Numbered from the stretch's first letter, positions 1-9,115 are shown. The stretch: DNA of 64,000 nt from Actinomycetes bacterium (GCA_021796535.1 JAKABW010000002.1:88964-152963), one strand, 5' to 3'. The notes: generated by a model not told the origin, from the sequence alone. Program-made: numbers and translations.

Positions 1-246
1 GTATGCCATTGCATACTCGGGCACGATTACGCCAATCAACACTTTGACAAATAAGCCGGAAACACCCATCGCTACTTCGAGTGGACTCACCTCAGCGGTA
101 TTTGACCCGACAAATAACACTTTGTATGCCATTGCATACTCGGGCACGATTACGCCAATCAACACTTTGACAAATAAGCCGGAAACACCCATCGCTACTT
201 CGAGTGGACTCACCTCAGCGGTATTTGACCCGACAAATAACACTTT
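1..246 (+). repeat. Perfect 123-bp tandem duplication (2 copies, 41 codons each)
   Basis: Bases 1-123 are repeated identically at 124-246; similarity breaks at 251 (gtatttggctgc). Confidence 0.95.
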
Positions 247-1114
247 GTATTTGGCTGCTTCTACCGGTAGCAGTAATGGAATTGTCACTGTGGTTGATTG
301 TGCTACGAATAGAGTGACGTTAACGGCACTACTCCCCAATACACCCAGCGGTTCCGGTGTAACAAGTTCTGGTGTGGAAAACAGCGGAGTTTCTATAGAT
401 GTGATGGTATATGATCCGATGTCCCAAGAAGTCTATGCCGTAACATCTCAGGATGCGCTGTATGGGCTGAATTCAAGTTCCGGTAACGGCAGTATATTTG
501 ATTTCATTATGAATTTGCCGATTATCTCCCCAAACATAATTTCCGATTTTGTGCCCGATTTTGCTCATCCTATTTTTTATATGATGCCACGTTATATAAC
601 TGTGGGACAAAATCCAGATGTTTTGTATATAACTCTTTCTGGGGAAATATTTGGAATTATTGATGCCGTGCGTATCATTCTCTCTCCACCGCCAACTACG
701 ACCACTTCGACTACCACGACCACGATTGCTCCAACCACGACTTCGACCACTTCGACTTCTACCACTACGACCACTTCGACTACCACGACCACGATTGCTC
801 CAACCACGACTTCGACCACTTCGACTTCTACCACTACGACCACTTCGACTACCACGACCACGATTGCTCCAACCACGACCACCCTCCTGCTCAGTAAAGT
901 TAAAATGAGGAAAGAATCTCCTCCCAAGAAAAAGGTGCAGATCAAGTCAAAGACGGCAATTGATAAAAAGCCGACAGAAAAGACAATTAAGAGCGTCACC
1001 ACAATACATACAGGTGAGCCTTGGTCCGGAGCTAATATCTATCTGCTATATTTGGCAGCACTTTCGTTCATTTTATTGTCTGTGGGTTGGCGAAAAAAAG
1101 ACACTGCTTCCTAA
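2..1114 (+). CDS. Repetitive surface/secreted protein fragment (beta-propeller-like repeats, Thr-rich stalk, C-terminal TM plus RKK tail); 5' end outside window
   Basis: Reading frame is open from base 2 (YAIAYSGTITPINTL...), so the listed start at 44 (TTG) is not the real start. 41-aa repeats, TTTSTTTTTIAP repeats, C-terminal hydrophobic segment followed by RKK. Confidence 0.75.
   Translation, partial: YAIAYSGTITPINTLTNKPETPIATSSGLTSAVFDPTNNTLYAIAYSGTITPINTLTNKPETPIATSSGLTSAVFDPTNNTLYLAASTGSSNGIVTVVDCATNRVTLTALLPNTPSGSGVTSSGVENSGVSIDVMVYDPMSQEVYAVTSQDALYGLNSSSGNGSIFDFIMNLPIISPNIISDFVPDFAHPIFYMMPRYITVGQNPDVLYITLSGEIFGIIDAVRIILSPPPTTTTSTTTTTIAPTTTSTTSTSTTTTTSTTTTTIAPTTTSTTSTSTTTTTSTTTTTIAPTTTTLLLSKVKMRKESPPKKKVQIKSKTAIDKKPTEKTIKSVTTIHTGEPWSGANIYLLYLAALSFILLSVGWRKKDTAS
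695..879 (+). repeat. 69-bp tandem repeat (about 2.7 copies) encoding TTTTSTTTTTIAPTTTSTTSTST
   Basis: Unit actacgaccacttcgactaccacgaccacgattgctccaaccacgacttcgaccacttcgacttctacc begins at 695, 764 and 833. Confidence 0.95.
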
Positions 1115-1215
1115 AGCCCAGACCCGTGCTTCATTTGATGAATGGGCATGAAAGAGAACATGTGTCATGACTCTTTACAGGTTTAGGTAATTCTGTTTGA
1201 TTCAACAGCTAAATT

Positions 1216-1788
1216 GTGTATATGACGCCAAGGCAATCAAACTATTTGACAGATGCTGGGATTGCAGCGGCAGTTAAAAACTCCAAGGCGGCCAAAAAAG
1301 GAAAGAATGATCCAAATAACAGGACCATTTGCCAAAATAAACGGGCAAGGCATGAATACGAAATACTGCAGTCATTTGAATGCGGTATTGCTTTACGCGG
1401 CGGAGAAGTCAAATCCCTAAGGGAAGGAAGGGCGAATCTTCAGGATGCCTATGCCAGGATTGAGGGCGGAGAAGTCTGGCTCTTGGGTGCGCATATATCC
1501 GAATATGTATACGCGACAGGTTTTGGCCACGTAAGCGCTGATCGTAAGAGAAAATTGCTTCTTCACAGGAAACAGATTGACGAATTGGCTGGGAAGGTTA
1601 CCCAACAATCGCTTACTCTGATTCCGCTGTCACTTTATTTCAAAGACGGGATTGTCAAAGTGGATCTGGCTTTGGCAAAGGGCAAAAGAATTTACGATAA
1701 ACGGAAAACTCTAGCCGAAAGAGAGGCGAACAGGGAAGCCGAAAGAGCTCTTAGAACTTATCAAAAGTATAGGTCGAACTCTGCGTAA
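1216..1788 (+). CDS. smpB: SsrA-binding protein SmpB
   Basis: NKRARHEYEILQSFECGIALRGGEVKSLREGRANLQDAYARIEGGEVWLLGAHISEY is typical SmpB; N-terminal start uncertain. Confidence 0.95.
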   Translation: MYMTPRQSNYLTDAGIAAAVKNSKAAKKGKNDPNNRTICQNKRARHEYEILQSFECGIALRGGEVKSLREGRANLQDAYARIEGGEVWLLGAHISEYVYATGFGHVSADRKRKLLLHRKQIDELAGKVTQQSLTLIPLSLYFKDGIVKVDLALAKGKRIYDKRKTLAEREANREAERALRTYQKYRSNSA

Positions 1789-1905
1789 AGTTTTAAATTT
1801 GCAATTTGTCGTTTCTAAAAATATGGATTTATTCCGGCATCCAAGTATAAGTTTTTTGTGCAAATAGTTTAAAATGACGGGGAACAAGCAATTGAAAGGC
1901 GGTTT

Positions 1906-2343
1906 ATGGTGCTAAACGACAGCGGTGAACAATATTTGACAATCCCTGTCCATATCCAAAAACAGATGATGGCGTGGTGCCTTTCTGCGTTGCCGGAGGA
2001 GGGTTGCGGTTTGCTTTTGGGACCAGCCGACAGGCATACCGTTACGGATGCGTATTTGGCGAAAAATGCCGCCAAATCGGCCAAGTTATATTCAATAGAG
2101 GGTAGAGACTATCTTCGCGCCGACAGACAGGCCGAGGAAAGCGGATGTGAAATAATAGGCGTTTTCCATTCCCACACCCACACCGATCCTTATCCTTCCT
2201 CCACCGATGTGGAGCTTGCCCCCGACCCCGGTTGGCATTATGTGCTTGTTTCGCTGTGTCATGAAGTTCCGGTGATGCGTTCATACAGGATCATTGATTT
2301 TCAAATAACAGAAGAACCTATATTGTCCGAGGAAAGCACTTAG
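1906..2343 (+). CDS. mec: JAMM/MPN (Mov34/PAD-1, M67 family) metalloprotease, Mec-like
   Basis: JAMM motif HSHTHTDPYPSSTD fits HxH-x7-S-x2-D; cysO and cysM lie about 3.4 kb downstream. Confidence 0.85.
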   Translation: MVLNDSGEQYLTIPVHIQKQMMAWCLSALPEEGCGLLLGPADRHTVTDAYLAKNAAKSAKLYSIEGRDYLRADRQAEESGCEIIGVFHSHTHTDPYPSSTDVELAPDPGWHYVLVSLCHEVPVMRSYRIIDFQITEEPILSEEST

Positions 2344-2453
2344 AGACCGGCAGTTGTGTTGAAAACAGTACTTACCGTTATCACATTTCTTTTATTTTTC
2401 AGTGCGTCTTTATTTTTAAGGTATATAGTATTGGCTGTAAAAAATAAATAAGG

Positions 2454-2530
2454 ACAGGGGAGCGTTCAGCTGAGAGTGCAGTTTTCTGCAGACCCTTGAA
2501 CCTGATCTGGATAATGCCAGCGAAGGGAGT
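2454..2530 (+). promoter_or_regulatory. TPP riboswitch (THI element)
   Basis: ggggagc...gctgagagtgcag...ctgcagacccttgaacctgatctggataatgccagcgaaggga matches the conserved THI-box core, directly upstream of a thiamine-type ECF transporter. Confidence 0.95.
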
Positions 2531-2534
2531 CGAA

Positions 2535-3191
2535 ATGGCAAGCAACATAGAAATTTTATCGACGGATGCAAAATCTACAAATACTGCAGGTAAAGCATCG
2601 GGCAACAAAAATATTTTATCCCGTTACAGATGGAGAACCATCGATATAGTGGTTGCCTCTGTTATAGCAGTTGCGGGTGGGGCTATATTTTGGGGCTGGG
2701 ATCAGCTTTGGAGTACCACATCCGCCGCTTTTGCCGGTTTTCCTCCGGCTCAGGCCGTTATGTACGGAGTGTGGCTTGCCCCCGGTGTTATAGGCGGGCT
2801 AATCATCAAAAAACCGATGGCGGCTTTTTATACCGAATTGCTGGCTTCTATAGTGGAGGCACTTTTGGGAAGCCAATGGGGTCTCTCAGTCGTACTCTAC
2901 GGTTTGGCACAGGGATTGGCACCCGAGATTATTTTTGCTCTGTTTTTCTATAGAGTATTTCGTTTACCTGTTTCTGTTATGGCCGGTGCAGCCGCAGGTT
3001 TGGCGGCCTCGTGTCTTGATCTTTACTATTACTATTCGGCTTGGCATGGCGACTGGAAGGTAACGTATGTCGTCATTGTTATGGCAAGCTCTGCCATAAT
3101 TGCGGGTATATTTGGATGGTTTCTTGTTAAGGGTCTGGAAAAAACAGGGGCATTGAATACTTTTTCGAGACACGCAAAAACAAATATTTAA
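2535..3191 (+). CDS. ykoE: ECF transporter S component, YkoE-like (thiamine/HMP)
   Basis: Multi-TM protein after the TPP riboswitch. ATG at 2535 is preceded by aagggag; the listed start at 2496 is inside the riboswitch. Confidence 0.85.
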   Translation: MASNIEILSTDAKSTNTAGKASGNKNILSRYRWRTIDIVVASVIAVAGGAIFWGWDQLWSTTSAAFAGFPPAQAVMYGVWLAPGVIGGLIIKKPMAAFYTELLASIVEALLGSQWGLSVVLYGLAQGLAPEIIFALFFYRVFRLPVSVMAGAAAGLAASCLDLYYYYSAWHGDWKVTYVVIVMASSAIIAGIFGWFLVKGLEKTGALNTFSRHAKTNI

Positions 3192-4724
3192 GTGTCAACC
3201 CCGCTGATACAAGCCGTCGACTGGGGTTTCCGCTATTTTGATAGGGAAAAGTACGCCTTAAGACATTTAAATTTAGAAATTGAAAAGAAAGACAAAGTCT
3301 TGTTGTTGGGGCCCTCCGGTTCCGGTAAGAGCACTTTTTTACATGCCCTGGCAGGGCTCTTGAGTTCAAACTCTCTTGGCACAGAGGAAGGCAGATTGCT
3401 TGTCAACGGCGACCATCCTTTGAACATGCAAGGCAACGTGGGGATAGTGTTTCAGGATCCTGTTACCTCATTGGTGATGAGCCGTATCGGCGATGAAGTG
3501 GCTTTCGGCTTGGAAAATGTCGGAATACCCAAAGACGTCATTTGGTCGAGAGTCAATGCGGCTTTGGCCGAAGTCGGACTTTCTTATCCTCTTTCACAGT
3601 ATACGAGTGCCCTGTCGGGCGGCGAACAGCAGAGACTTGTCATAGCCGACCTGCTGGCATTTATGCCAGGTATTTGGCTCTTGGATGAGCCTACGGCAAA
3701 TTTGGATCCGTTGGGAGCAAAATCTGTCATAGAAACTTTTTTTCAGTTGCATGAAAAAACAGATACCACAGTTGTATTGATTGAACACAGACTTACCGAG
3801 TTGATAAAGCTTGTCAATAAAGTAATCGTTTTGGTCGACGGGGGAGAGTCGGTTCTCCAGGGTCCTCCGGATGAAATCTTTTATAAGCATGGTGACTTCT
3901 TGAAAAAGTCCGGCATTTTTTTACCGGATGAGATTATAGAGCGGAAAAGGCCCGTATCTTTCGGCAAAGATCTCTGCCTTCAGGCAAGTGGGGTCAGCGC
4001 CAAACACCCCGGTCAATCTCATTTGGCGGTCAGAGACGTTTCCCTTGAAATAAAATCTCAACAGGTGCTGGCTGTTATGGGAGCGAACGGTTCCGGAAAG
4101 ACAACCTTGGCTCTTATTTTGGCGTCTTTACTGAAACCGACGCAAGGCCGAGTCGAATTTATCGGCGTAAAAAACGGAGAAAGTTATTTTTCCTGGAGGG
4201 CAAAAGAGCTTGTTCAATACGTGGGAATGGTATTTCAAGAGCCCGAACATCAATTTTTGACATCACAGGTACTGAAAGAACTTCTTATTTTGCCGAAGCG
4301 ATTAAAAATGAAGCAGGAAGATGCCAAACAAAAGGCAGATGAGCTCCTGGAGAGGTTTAAGCTGGCGACTCTGGCTCACTGTAATCCTTTTACGCTTTCG
4401 GGCGGAGAGAAGAGAAGGCTTTCGGTGGCGGCTGCACTGATGGCCGATCCGAACGTATTGATCTTAGACGAACCGACATTTGGGCAGGATGCCAATACCT
4501 TTTACCAGCTTATTTCGTTTTTGGAGGAGAATGTCGATGCCGGGCAAGCCGTGGTGGTCATTACTCACGACATAGAGTTGACCAATATTTTGGCGGACAG
4601 GGTCGTCAATCTGTCACAAGGTTCAATTGTCGGAGAAAGCTATTCGGATTTATTCAGTTCAAAGCGTTCGGATTTATTTTTGGCTGAAAATATCAACCGA
4701 AAGTTCAGTCAAGGGTTACATTGA
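3192..4724 (+). CDS. ykoD: ECF transporter duplicated ATPase, YkoD-like
   Basis: Two ABC ATPase domains: GPSGSGKST/LSGGEQQR/LLDEPT and GANGSGKTT/LSGGEKRR/LDEPT. Confidence 0.9.
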   Translation: MSTPLIQAVDWGFRYFDREKYALRHLNLEIEKKDKVLLLGPSGSGKSTFLHALAGLLSSNSLGTEEGRLLVNGDHPLNMQGNVGIVFQDPVTSLVMSRIGDEVAFGLENVGIPKDVIWSRVNAALAEVGLSYPLSQYTSALSGGEQQRLVIADLLAFMPGIWLLDEPTANLDPLGAKSVIETFFQLHEKTDTTVVLIEHRLTELIKLVNKVIVLVDGGESVLQGPPDEIFYKHGDFLKKSGIFLPDEIIERKRPVSFGKDLCLQASGVSAKHPGQSHLAVRDVSLEIKSQQVLAVMGANGSGKTTLALILASLLKPTQGRVEFIGVKNGESYFSWRAKELVQYVGMVFQEPEHQFLTSQVLKELLILPKRLKMKQEDAKQKADELLERFKLATLAHCNPFTLSGGEKRRLSVAAALMADPNVLILDEPTFGQDANTFYQLISFLEENVDAGQAVVVITHDIELTNILADRVVNLSQGSIVGESYSDLFSSKRSDLFLAENINRKFSQGLH

Positions 4725-5476
4725 TGGCCCCGTCAGGTTTGTTTTTTCTTGAGGGAAAGCTGAGCAGGTATAATCCGGCAGCGAAGTTATTGGCAGCGCT
4801 GTTGATAGCATTGGGTCTTTTGGTAAGCGACGATATAACAAGTGCCTTGGTTGCTCTGACGATTGAATTAATTTCGCTGAGCGTATTCGCGATTCCTTAT
4901 AAACCCGTTTTGAGAAAAACATATCCTTTATTTTTGGCGGCGGTGAGCGTTGCCATAGCAAATATTGTGGCTTCCAAAGCTCCCGCCCTTGTCATAGCCG
5001 GCATATCTCTCCGGCTGATCGCAATTTCGCTGCCCGGCATTTTGCTTTTCAGTTCTACCGATCCGGTTGATCTGGCGGACTCATTGGTACAGCAATGTCA
5101 TGTTTCACCCAGATATGCATACGCGGCACTGGCCTCTTTCAGGCTGTTGCCTTTGTTGAGTGAAGAGTTTTCTCTTATTATGCGGGCCAGACGTTCGCGG
5201 GGGATTGACTATGGGAGAGGGTTTATTGCAAAGTTTCCTCTGTTTTTGACATCTGTGTTTGCTCTTTTTGTGTCAGCGATCAGAAAAGCCACCAGGTTGG
5301 CTCTGGCGATGGATGCGAGGGCATTCAACCTAAAAGTGGCAAGAACTTCCGCCAGGGAGCAAGCAATTCAAAGACGCGACATCATTCTTATTTTATCGGC
5401 ATTGACAATGGTTTTGGTAGCCAATACAGCAGGTATTATTGCAGGAACATGGCATATAGTATTGCTTAGTATTTAG
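4724..5476 (+). CDS. ykoC: ECF transporter T component, YkoC/CbiQ-like
   Basis: Multi-TM protein with MRARRSRGIDYGRG; overlaps the ykoD stop codon by one base. Confidence 0.85.
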   Translation: MAPSGLFFLEGKLSRYNPAAKLLAALLIALGLLVSDDITSALVALTIELISLSVFAIPYKPVLRKTYPLFLAAVSVAIANIVASKAPALVIAGISLRLIAISLPGILLFSSTDPVDLADSLVQQCHVSPRYAYAALASFRLLPLLSEEFSLIMRARRSRGIDYGRGFIAKFPLFLTSVFALFVSAIRKATRLALAMDARAFNLKVARTSAREQAIQRRDIILILSALTMVLVANTAGIIAGTWHIVLLSI

Positions 5477-5675
5477 TCTTCGCAAATAACGTTGAGAGAC
5501 AAGAAAATTTGGGTTTGTCGACTCTAAACCCTTTACCTTTGCGCTCAAGCGGTATTGTGATGTTTGCAAAATGACCGCTTGACGGTGTTCCTCCTTTTGC
5601 CGTTTTTCAAAACTATCTGTAACTGTTTTATTGATCTTGTTGTGTCTCCTATGCACGGAAGGGGATGCTTTGAGG

Positions 5676-5697
5676 TATAATATGACTAAGTTAGTCA
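5676..5697 (+). promoter_or_regulatory. Putative cysO-cysM -10 (TATAAT, 5676-5681) abutted by perfect palindrome TGACTAA-G-TTAGTCA (5683-5697)
   Basis: Exact inverted repeat next to a consensus -10, about 40 bp upstream of cysO. Confidence 0.55.
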
Positions 5698-5736
5698 GGA
5701 ATTGTAAAACGATGTCAGTGAGAAAGCGGAGGAACA

Positions 5737-6012
5737 GTGTCTGTAGAAGTTAGGTTACCTACTTTGCTCAGGAGTGCCGCCGGCGGTCAAGCGATTGTTG
5801 TTGCGGACGGCGATACCGTCGGAGATGTCTTGAGAAATATGGCTCTTTCCCACCCCGGTCTCGAAGGCCAAATTCTGACGGCCGACGGAAGTCTCCATAA
5901 ATTCGTCAATGTCTATCTGGACGATGACGATGTCCGTTATCTGGATAAATTGGATACAAAAGTTCAGGAGGGTAGCGTAATATCCATACTTCCGGCAGTA
6001 GCGGGGGGATAA
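5737..6012 (+). CDS. cysO: ThiS/MoaD-family sulfur carrier CysO
   Basis: 91-aa ubiquitin-fold-like protein ending in Gly-Gly (ILPAVAGG), immediately before cysM. Confidence 0.9.
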   Translation: MSVEVRLPTLLRSAAGGQAIVVADGDTVGDVLRNMALSHPGLEGQILTADGSLHKFVNVYLDDDDVRYLDKLDTKVQEGSVISILPAVAGG

Positions 6013-6017
6013 GGAAA

Positions 6018-6965
6018 ATGTCAGTAGCCAAAAGCGTCCTTGATTTAATCGGCAACACTCCGGTGGTGGATATATCCGTTTTGAGTCCAAATCCCAGGGT
6101 AAAAATTATGCTCAAGTTGGAGGGCGGCAATCCCGGCGGTTCCATCAAAGACAGAGTGGCTCTTTCTCTTATCGAAGACGCCGAGGAACAAGGTATACTG
6201 CAACCGGGCGCCACTTTACTGGAACCTTCTTCGGGAAATACTGGAATAGGGCTTGCTTTGGTGGCAAAAGTAAAGGGCTATCATCTAAAAGTCGTTTTGC
6301 CCGGCAATGTTTCTCCCGAAAGGCGCCAGTTGCTTTTGATATACGGAGCAGAAATTATCGAGTCACCCGGATCGGAAGGCTCAAACGGTGCCGTGCGTAT
6401 GGCAAACCGGTTGGCCAATGAGCATCCGGAATGGGTGTTTTTGTACCAGTACGCCAATCCGGCCAATCCCAGGGCGCATATTTTGACTACGGGCCCTGAA
6501 ATTTGGAGAGACTGCCCCGATGTCACCCACTTTATAGCCGGCCTGGGTACCAGCGGTACTTTGATCGGCGTGGGCAGTTATCTGAAAGAAAAGAACCCCG
6601 ATATAGAAGTATGGGCGGTTGAGCCTCCTTCCGGGGAAATGGTAGACGGTTTGCGCAACTTAGACGACGGCTACATACCTCCCATATTCACAGAGTTCGG
6701 CGGGGAGAAGTTACTGGACAGAAAAACAGTCGTGGGTCCGAAAGACTCTATCGAGTGGTCCAGGAAGTTGGCTGAAATAGGTATTTTTGCCGGAATTTCC
6801 ACCGGTGCGGCTTTGGCCGGGGCCGTAAAGTGCGCAAGTAAAATTGAAGAAGGTGTCATCATGGTCATATCCCCCGACGGCGGTTGGAAATACCTTTCCA
6901 CAGGCGCTTGGACCGACGACATTGACGTCGTCACCGAAAGAGCCAAGAAAACAATATACTTTTAG
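6018..6965 (+). CDS. cysM: Cysteine synthase CysM (PLP-dependent)
   Basis: LIGNTPVV, KLEGGNPGGSIKDRVAL, EPSSGNTGIGLA, GLGTSGTLIGVG. Confidence 0.93.
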   Translation: MSVAKSVLDLIGNTPVVDISVLSPNPRVKIMLKLEGGNPGGSIKDRVALSLIEDAEEQGILQPGATLLEPSSGNTGIGLALVAKVKGYHLKVVLPGNVSPERRQLLLIYGAEIIESPGSEGSNGAVRMANRLANEHPEWVFLYQYANPANPRAHILTTGPEIWRDCPDVTHFIAGLGTSGTLIGVGSYLKEKNPDIEVWAVEPPSGEMVDGLRNLDDGYIPPIFTEFGGEKLLDRKTVVGPKDSIEWSRKLAEIGIFAGISTGAALAGAVKCASKIEEGVIMVISPDGGWKYLSTGAWTDDIDVVTERAKKTIYF

Positions 6966-7160
6966 TATCGTCAGGTACCCCGATCCTGTATGTGTAATTC
7001 GGATATCTCAATGATTTGACTTTTGGACGGACGACAAAAGACTAAAACGGCATCACAATATCTTCATGCCGACCCATTTTATAATTTTGGGCATTGGGTT
7101 TGGCGCGACCGGATTTCTCGCGGAGAGGGGTTTTGTGCTTGCCAAAGTGCGAAAACTTTC

Positions 7161-7179
7161 ATGGCACGTTCGGAAGGCA
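7161..7179 (+). repeat. 19-bp direct repeat, copy 1 (atggcacgttcggaaggca), in the rph leader
   Basis: Identical to 7287-7305, the first 19 bases of rph. Confidence 0.95.
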
Positions 7180-7286
7180 ATGCGTATTTTGCCCTTCTGG
7201 CTTTTCTAAAAAACTTTTCTGTGGGCTTTTTTCCGAAAGGCGGGGTAGGATTGTGAGGGTATTTCCAAACATGTAAAGGAGAAGAA

Positions 7287-8039
7287 ATGGCACGTTCGGA
7301 AGGCAGGGCAAATACGTCCCTTCGAAACGTAGAAATAATGCGTGACTTCACAGAAAACCCCCTTTCCTCCGTGTTGATTGTCATGGGGAATACGAAGGTT
7401 CTTTGTACCTGCTCGATACAAAAAGACGTGCCGCGTTGGATGAAAGGAACAGGACGCGGTTGGGTCAGTGCCGAATATTCCATGCTTCCCGGTGCCTCCC
7501 GGGAAAGAATAGGACGCGAAGCCGTCGGAGGAAAACAATCCGGACGCACGCAGGAGATTCAGAGACTGATCGGCAGAAGTTTGAGGGCCGTTACCGATCT
7601 GGATCTTTTGGGGGAAGTCCAAATTATTGCCGACTGTGACGTTTTGCAGGCGGACGGAGGCACCAGGACTGCAGCCATCACGGGTTCCTATGTGGCTTTA
7701 TATGATATCTGCACCCGGCTGGTTATGGGGGGAAAACTAAAGACTCATCCCCTGAAGACGGCTCTGGCCGCCGTATCGGTGGGGGTCATTGAAGGCCAAA
7801 TTCTGTTAGATCTCGATTATTCCGAAGACAGCAACGCCGAAGTGGATTTGAATGTGGTCATGACGGGCGAAGAAGCCTTTGTGGAGTTGCAGGGGACCGC
7901 GGAAGGAGCGCCTTTTGTAAAAAAGGAATTGGATGAGATGTTGGACATGGCCACCGTCGGGATCCAACGGCTGATCAATATCCAGGCGGAATCCCTTTTG
8001 GTTCCGCCGTCATCAAAGGATCTGTCATTTTTGGGTTAA
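7287..8039 (+). CDS. rph: Ribonuclease PH
   Basis: GNTKVLCTCSIQKDVPRWMKGTGRGWVSAEYSMLPGAS...RIGREAVGGKQSGRTQEIQRLIGRSLRAV. Confidence 0.96.
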   Translation: MARSEGRANTSLRNVEIMRDFTENPLSSVLIVMGNTKVLCTCSIQKDVPRWMKGTGRGWVSAEYSMLPGASRERIGREAVGGKQSGRTQEIQRLIGRSLRAVTDLDLLGEVQIIADCDVLQADGGTRTAAITGSYVALYDICTRLVMGGKLKTHPLKTALAAVSVGVIEGQILLDLDYSEDSNAEVDLNVVMTGEEAFVELQGTAEGAPFVKKELDEMLDMATVGIQRLINIQAESLLVPPSSKDLSFLG

Positions 8040-8054
8040 TGGGAAAGCTGTGTT

Positions 8055-8696
8055 TTGAGGGAGGAAGACCGTGTCGCTATGTTCTATCCGAATAAAATAG
8101 TACTTGCCACCGCCAATCCCCACAAGACAACAGAAATCCGGAACATCATCAAAACTTATTACGCAAAAGATTTGGATATCGACATCCTCCCCCGACCGAA
8201 AGATGTGGGAGAGATACCGGAAACGGGAGACACCTTTTTGGCCAATGCCCGGATCAAGGCTTCGAGGATAGCGCGGGCGACCAACCTGCCGGCGCTGGCT
8301 GACGATTCCGGTCTTTTGGTGGACGTACTGGACGGTTTGCCGGGTGTGAATTCTTCCTGCTATGCCGGTGAGCATGCCTCGGATCGGGCGAATCTGGAAA
8401 AGCTGTTGTCTGAAATGGAGGGAATGACCGACAGAAAAGCCGGTTTTGTAACCCAGGCTTTGCTGGTTTTCCCGAACGGAGATGAGTTGTCCGCAACCGG
8501 TGAAATCAGAGGGGAAATCCTCGGTTTTCCGGTGGGGCAAAATGGGTTCGGCTATGATCCGGTATTTAAACCGGACGGTTACGCTATGACTTTCGCGGAA
8601 ATGAAGCCCGATTTAAAAGACAGTATTTCTCACAGAAAAAGAGCTTTTATCGCTCTCTTTAACCGAATCGTCGGATTAAAAGATACGTCGGTCTAA
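8055..8696 (+). CDS. rdgB: Non-canonical purine NTP pyrophosphatase (RdgB/HAM1)
   Basis: VLATANPHKTTEI, ADDSGLLVDVLDGLPGVNSSCYAGE, GFGYDPVFKPDG. Confidence 0.94.
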   Translation: MREEDRVAMFYPNKIVLATANPHKTTEIRNIIKTYYAKDLDIDILPRPKDVGEIPETGDTFLANARIKASRIARATNLPALADDSGLLVDVLDGLPGVNSSCYAGEHASDRANLEKLLSEMEGMTDRKAGFVTQALLVFPNGDELSATGEIRGEILGFPVGQNGFGYDPVFKPDGYAMTFAEMKPDLKDSISHRKRAFIALFNRIVGLKDTSV

Positions 8697-8753
8697 TCCG
8701 CGATACACCCGTCTGCTTTGCTGTAGATATACACGGAAGAAAGGCGGAAGTGA

Positions 8754-8951
8754 ATGTCTGCGGATTTGGTTTTCGATTGCAACGATTGTCAACAGGACAA
8801 GGAAACGGCATGTGCCGACTGTCTGGTGAGTTTTGTTATGGACTCTTCCTCCGGTAGGGTCAGTTTTACAAGGGAAGAGGGCAGAGTACTGACTCTTTTG
8901 CAGGGAGTCGGACTTATCCCCGAAGTAAAATACGAACAAAAAGCCGGATAA
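8754..8951 (+). CDS. Small Cys-containing conserved hypothetical protein
   Basis: 65-aa ORF with CNDC...CADC pairs; terminator follows. Confidence 0.6.
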   Translation: MSADLVFDCNDCQQDKETACADCLVSFVMDSSSGRVSFTREEGRVLTLLQGVGLIPEVKYEQKAG

Positions 8952-8985
8952 AGGGCATTATCTGCGGTTTAATTTATACAAAGGC

Positions 8986-9015
8986 CCGGCTTCTTGCGGA
9001 CAGCCGGGTTTTTTC
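8986..9015 (+). terminator. Rho-independent terminator
   Basis: cccggct-tcttgcggac-agccggg followed by tttttt. Confidence 0.85.
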
Positions 9016-9115
9016 TTTAAAAACAAAACCGGAGTCGGCTAAACGCCGTAATCTGAAACAGGCTTTGAATAACTTGTTTAGAGTTGTTGTATATTGATTG
9101 TCGCGGGAGTCGTGG

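Noticed and set aside
592-1002. Minus-strand 136-aa ORF (VVVVEVVVVVEVEVVE...) opposite the Thr-rich repeats
   Set aside because: Artifact of the 69-bp repeat lacking stops on the reverse strand; no start/RBS support and a better plus-strand gene.
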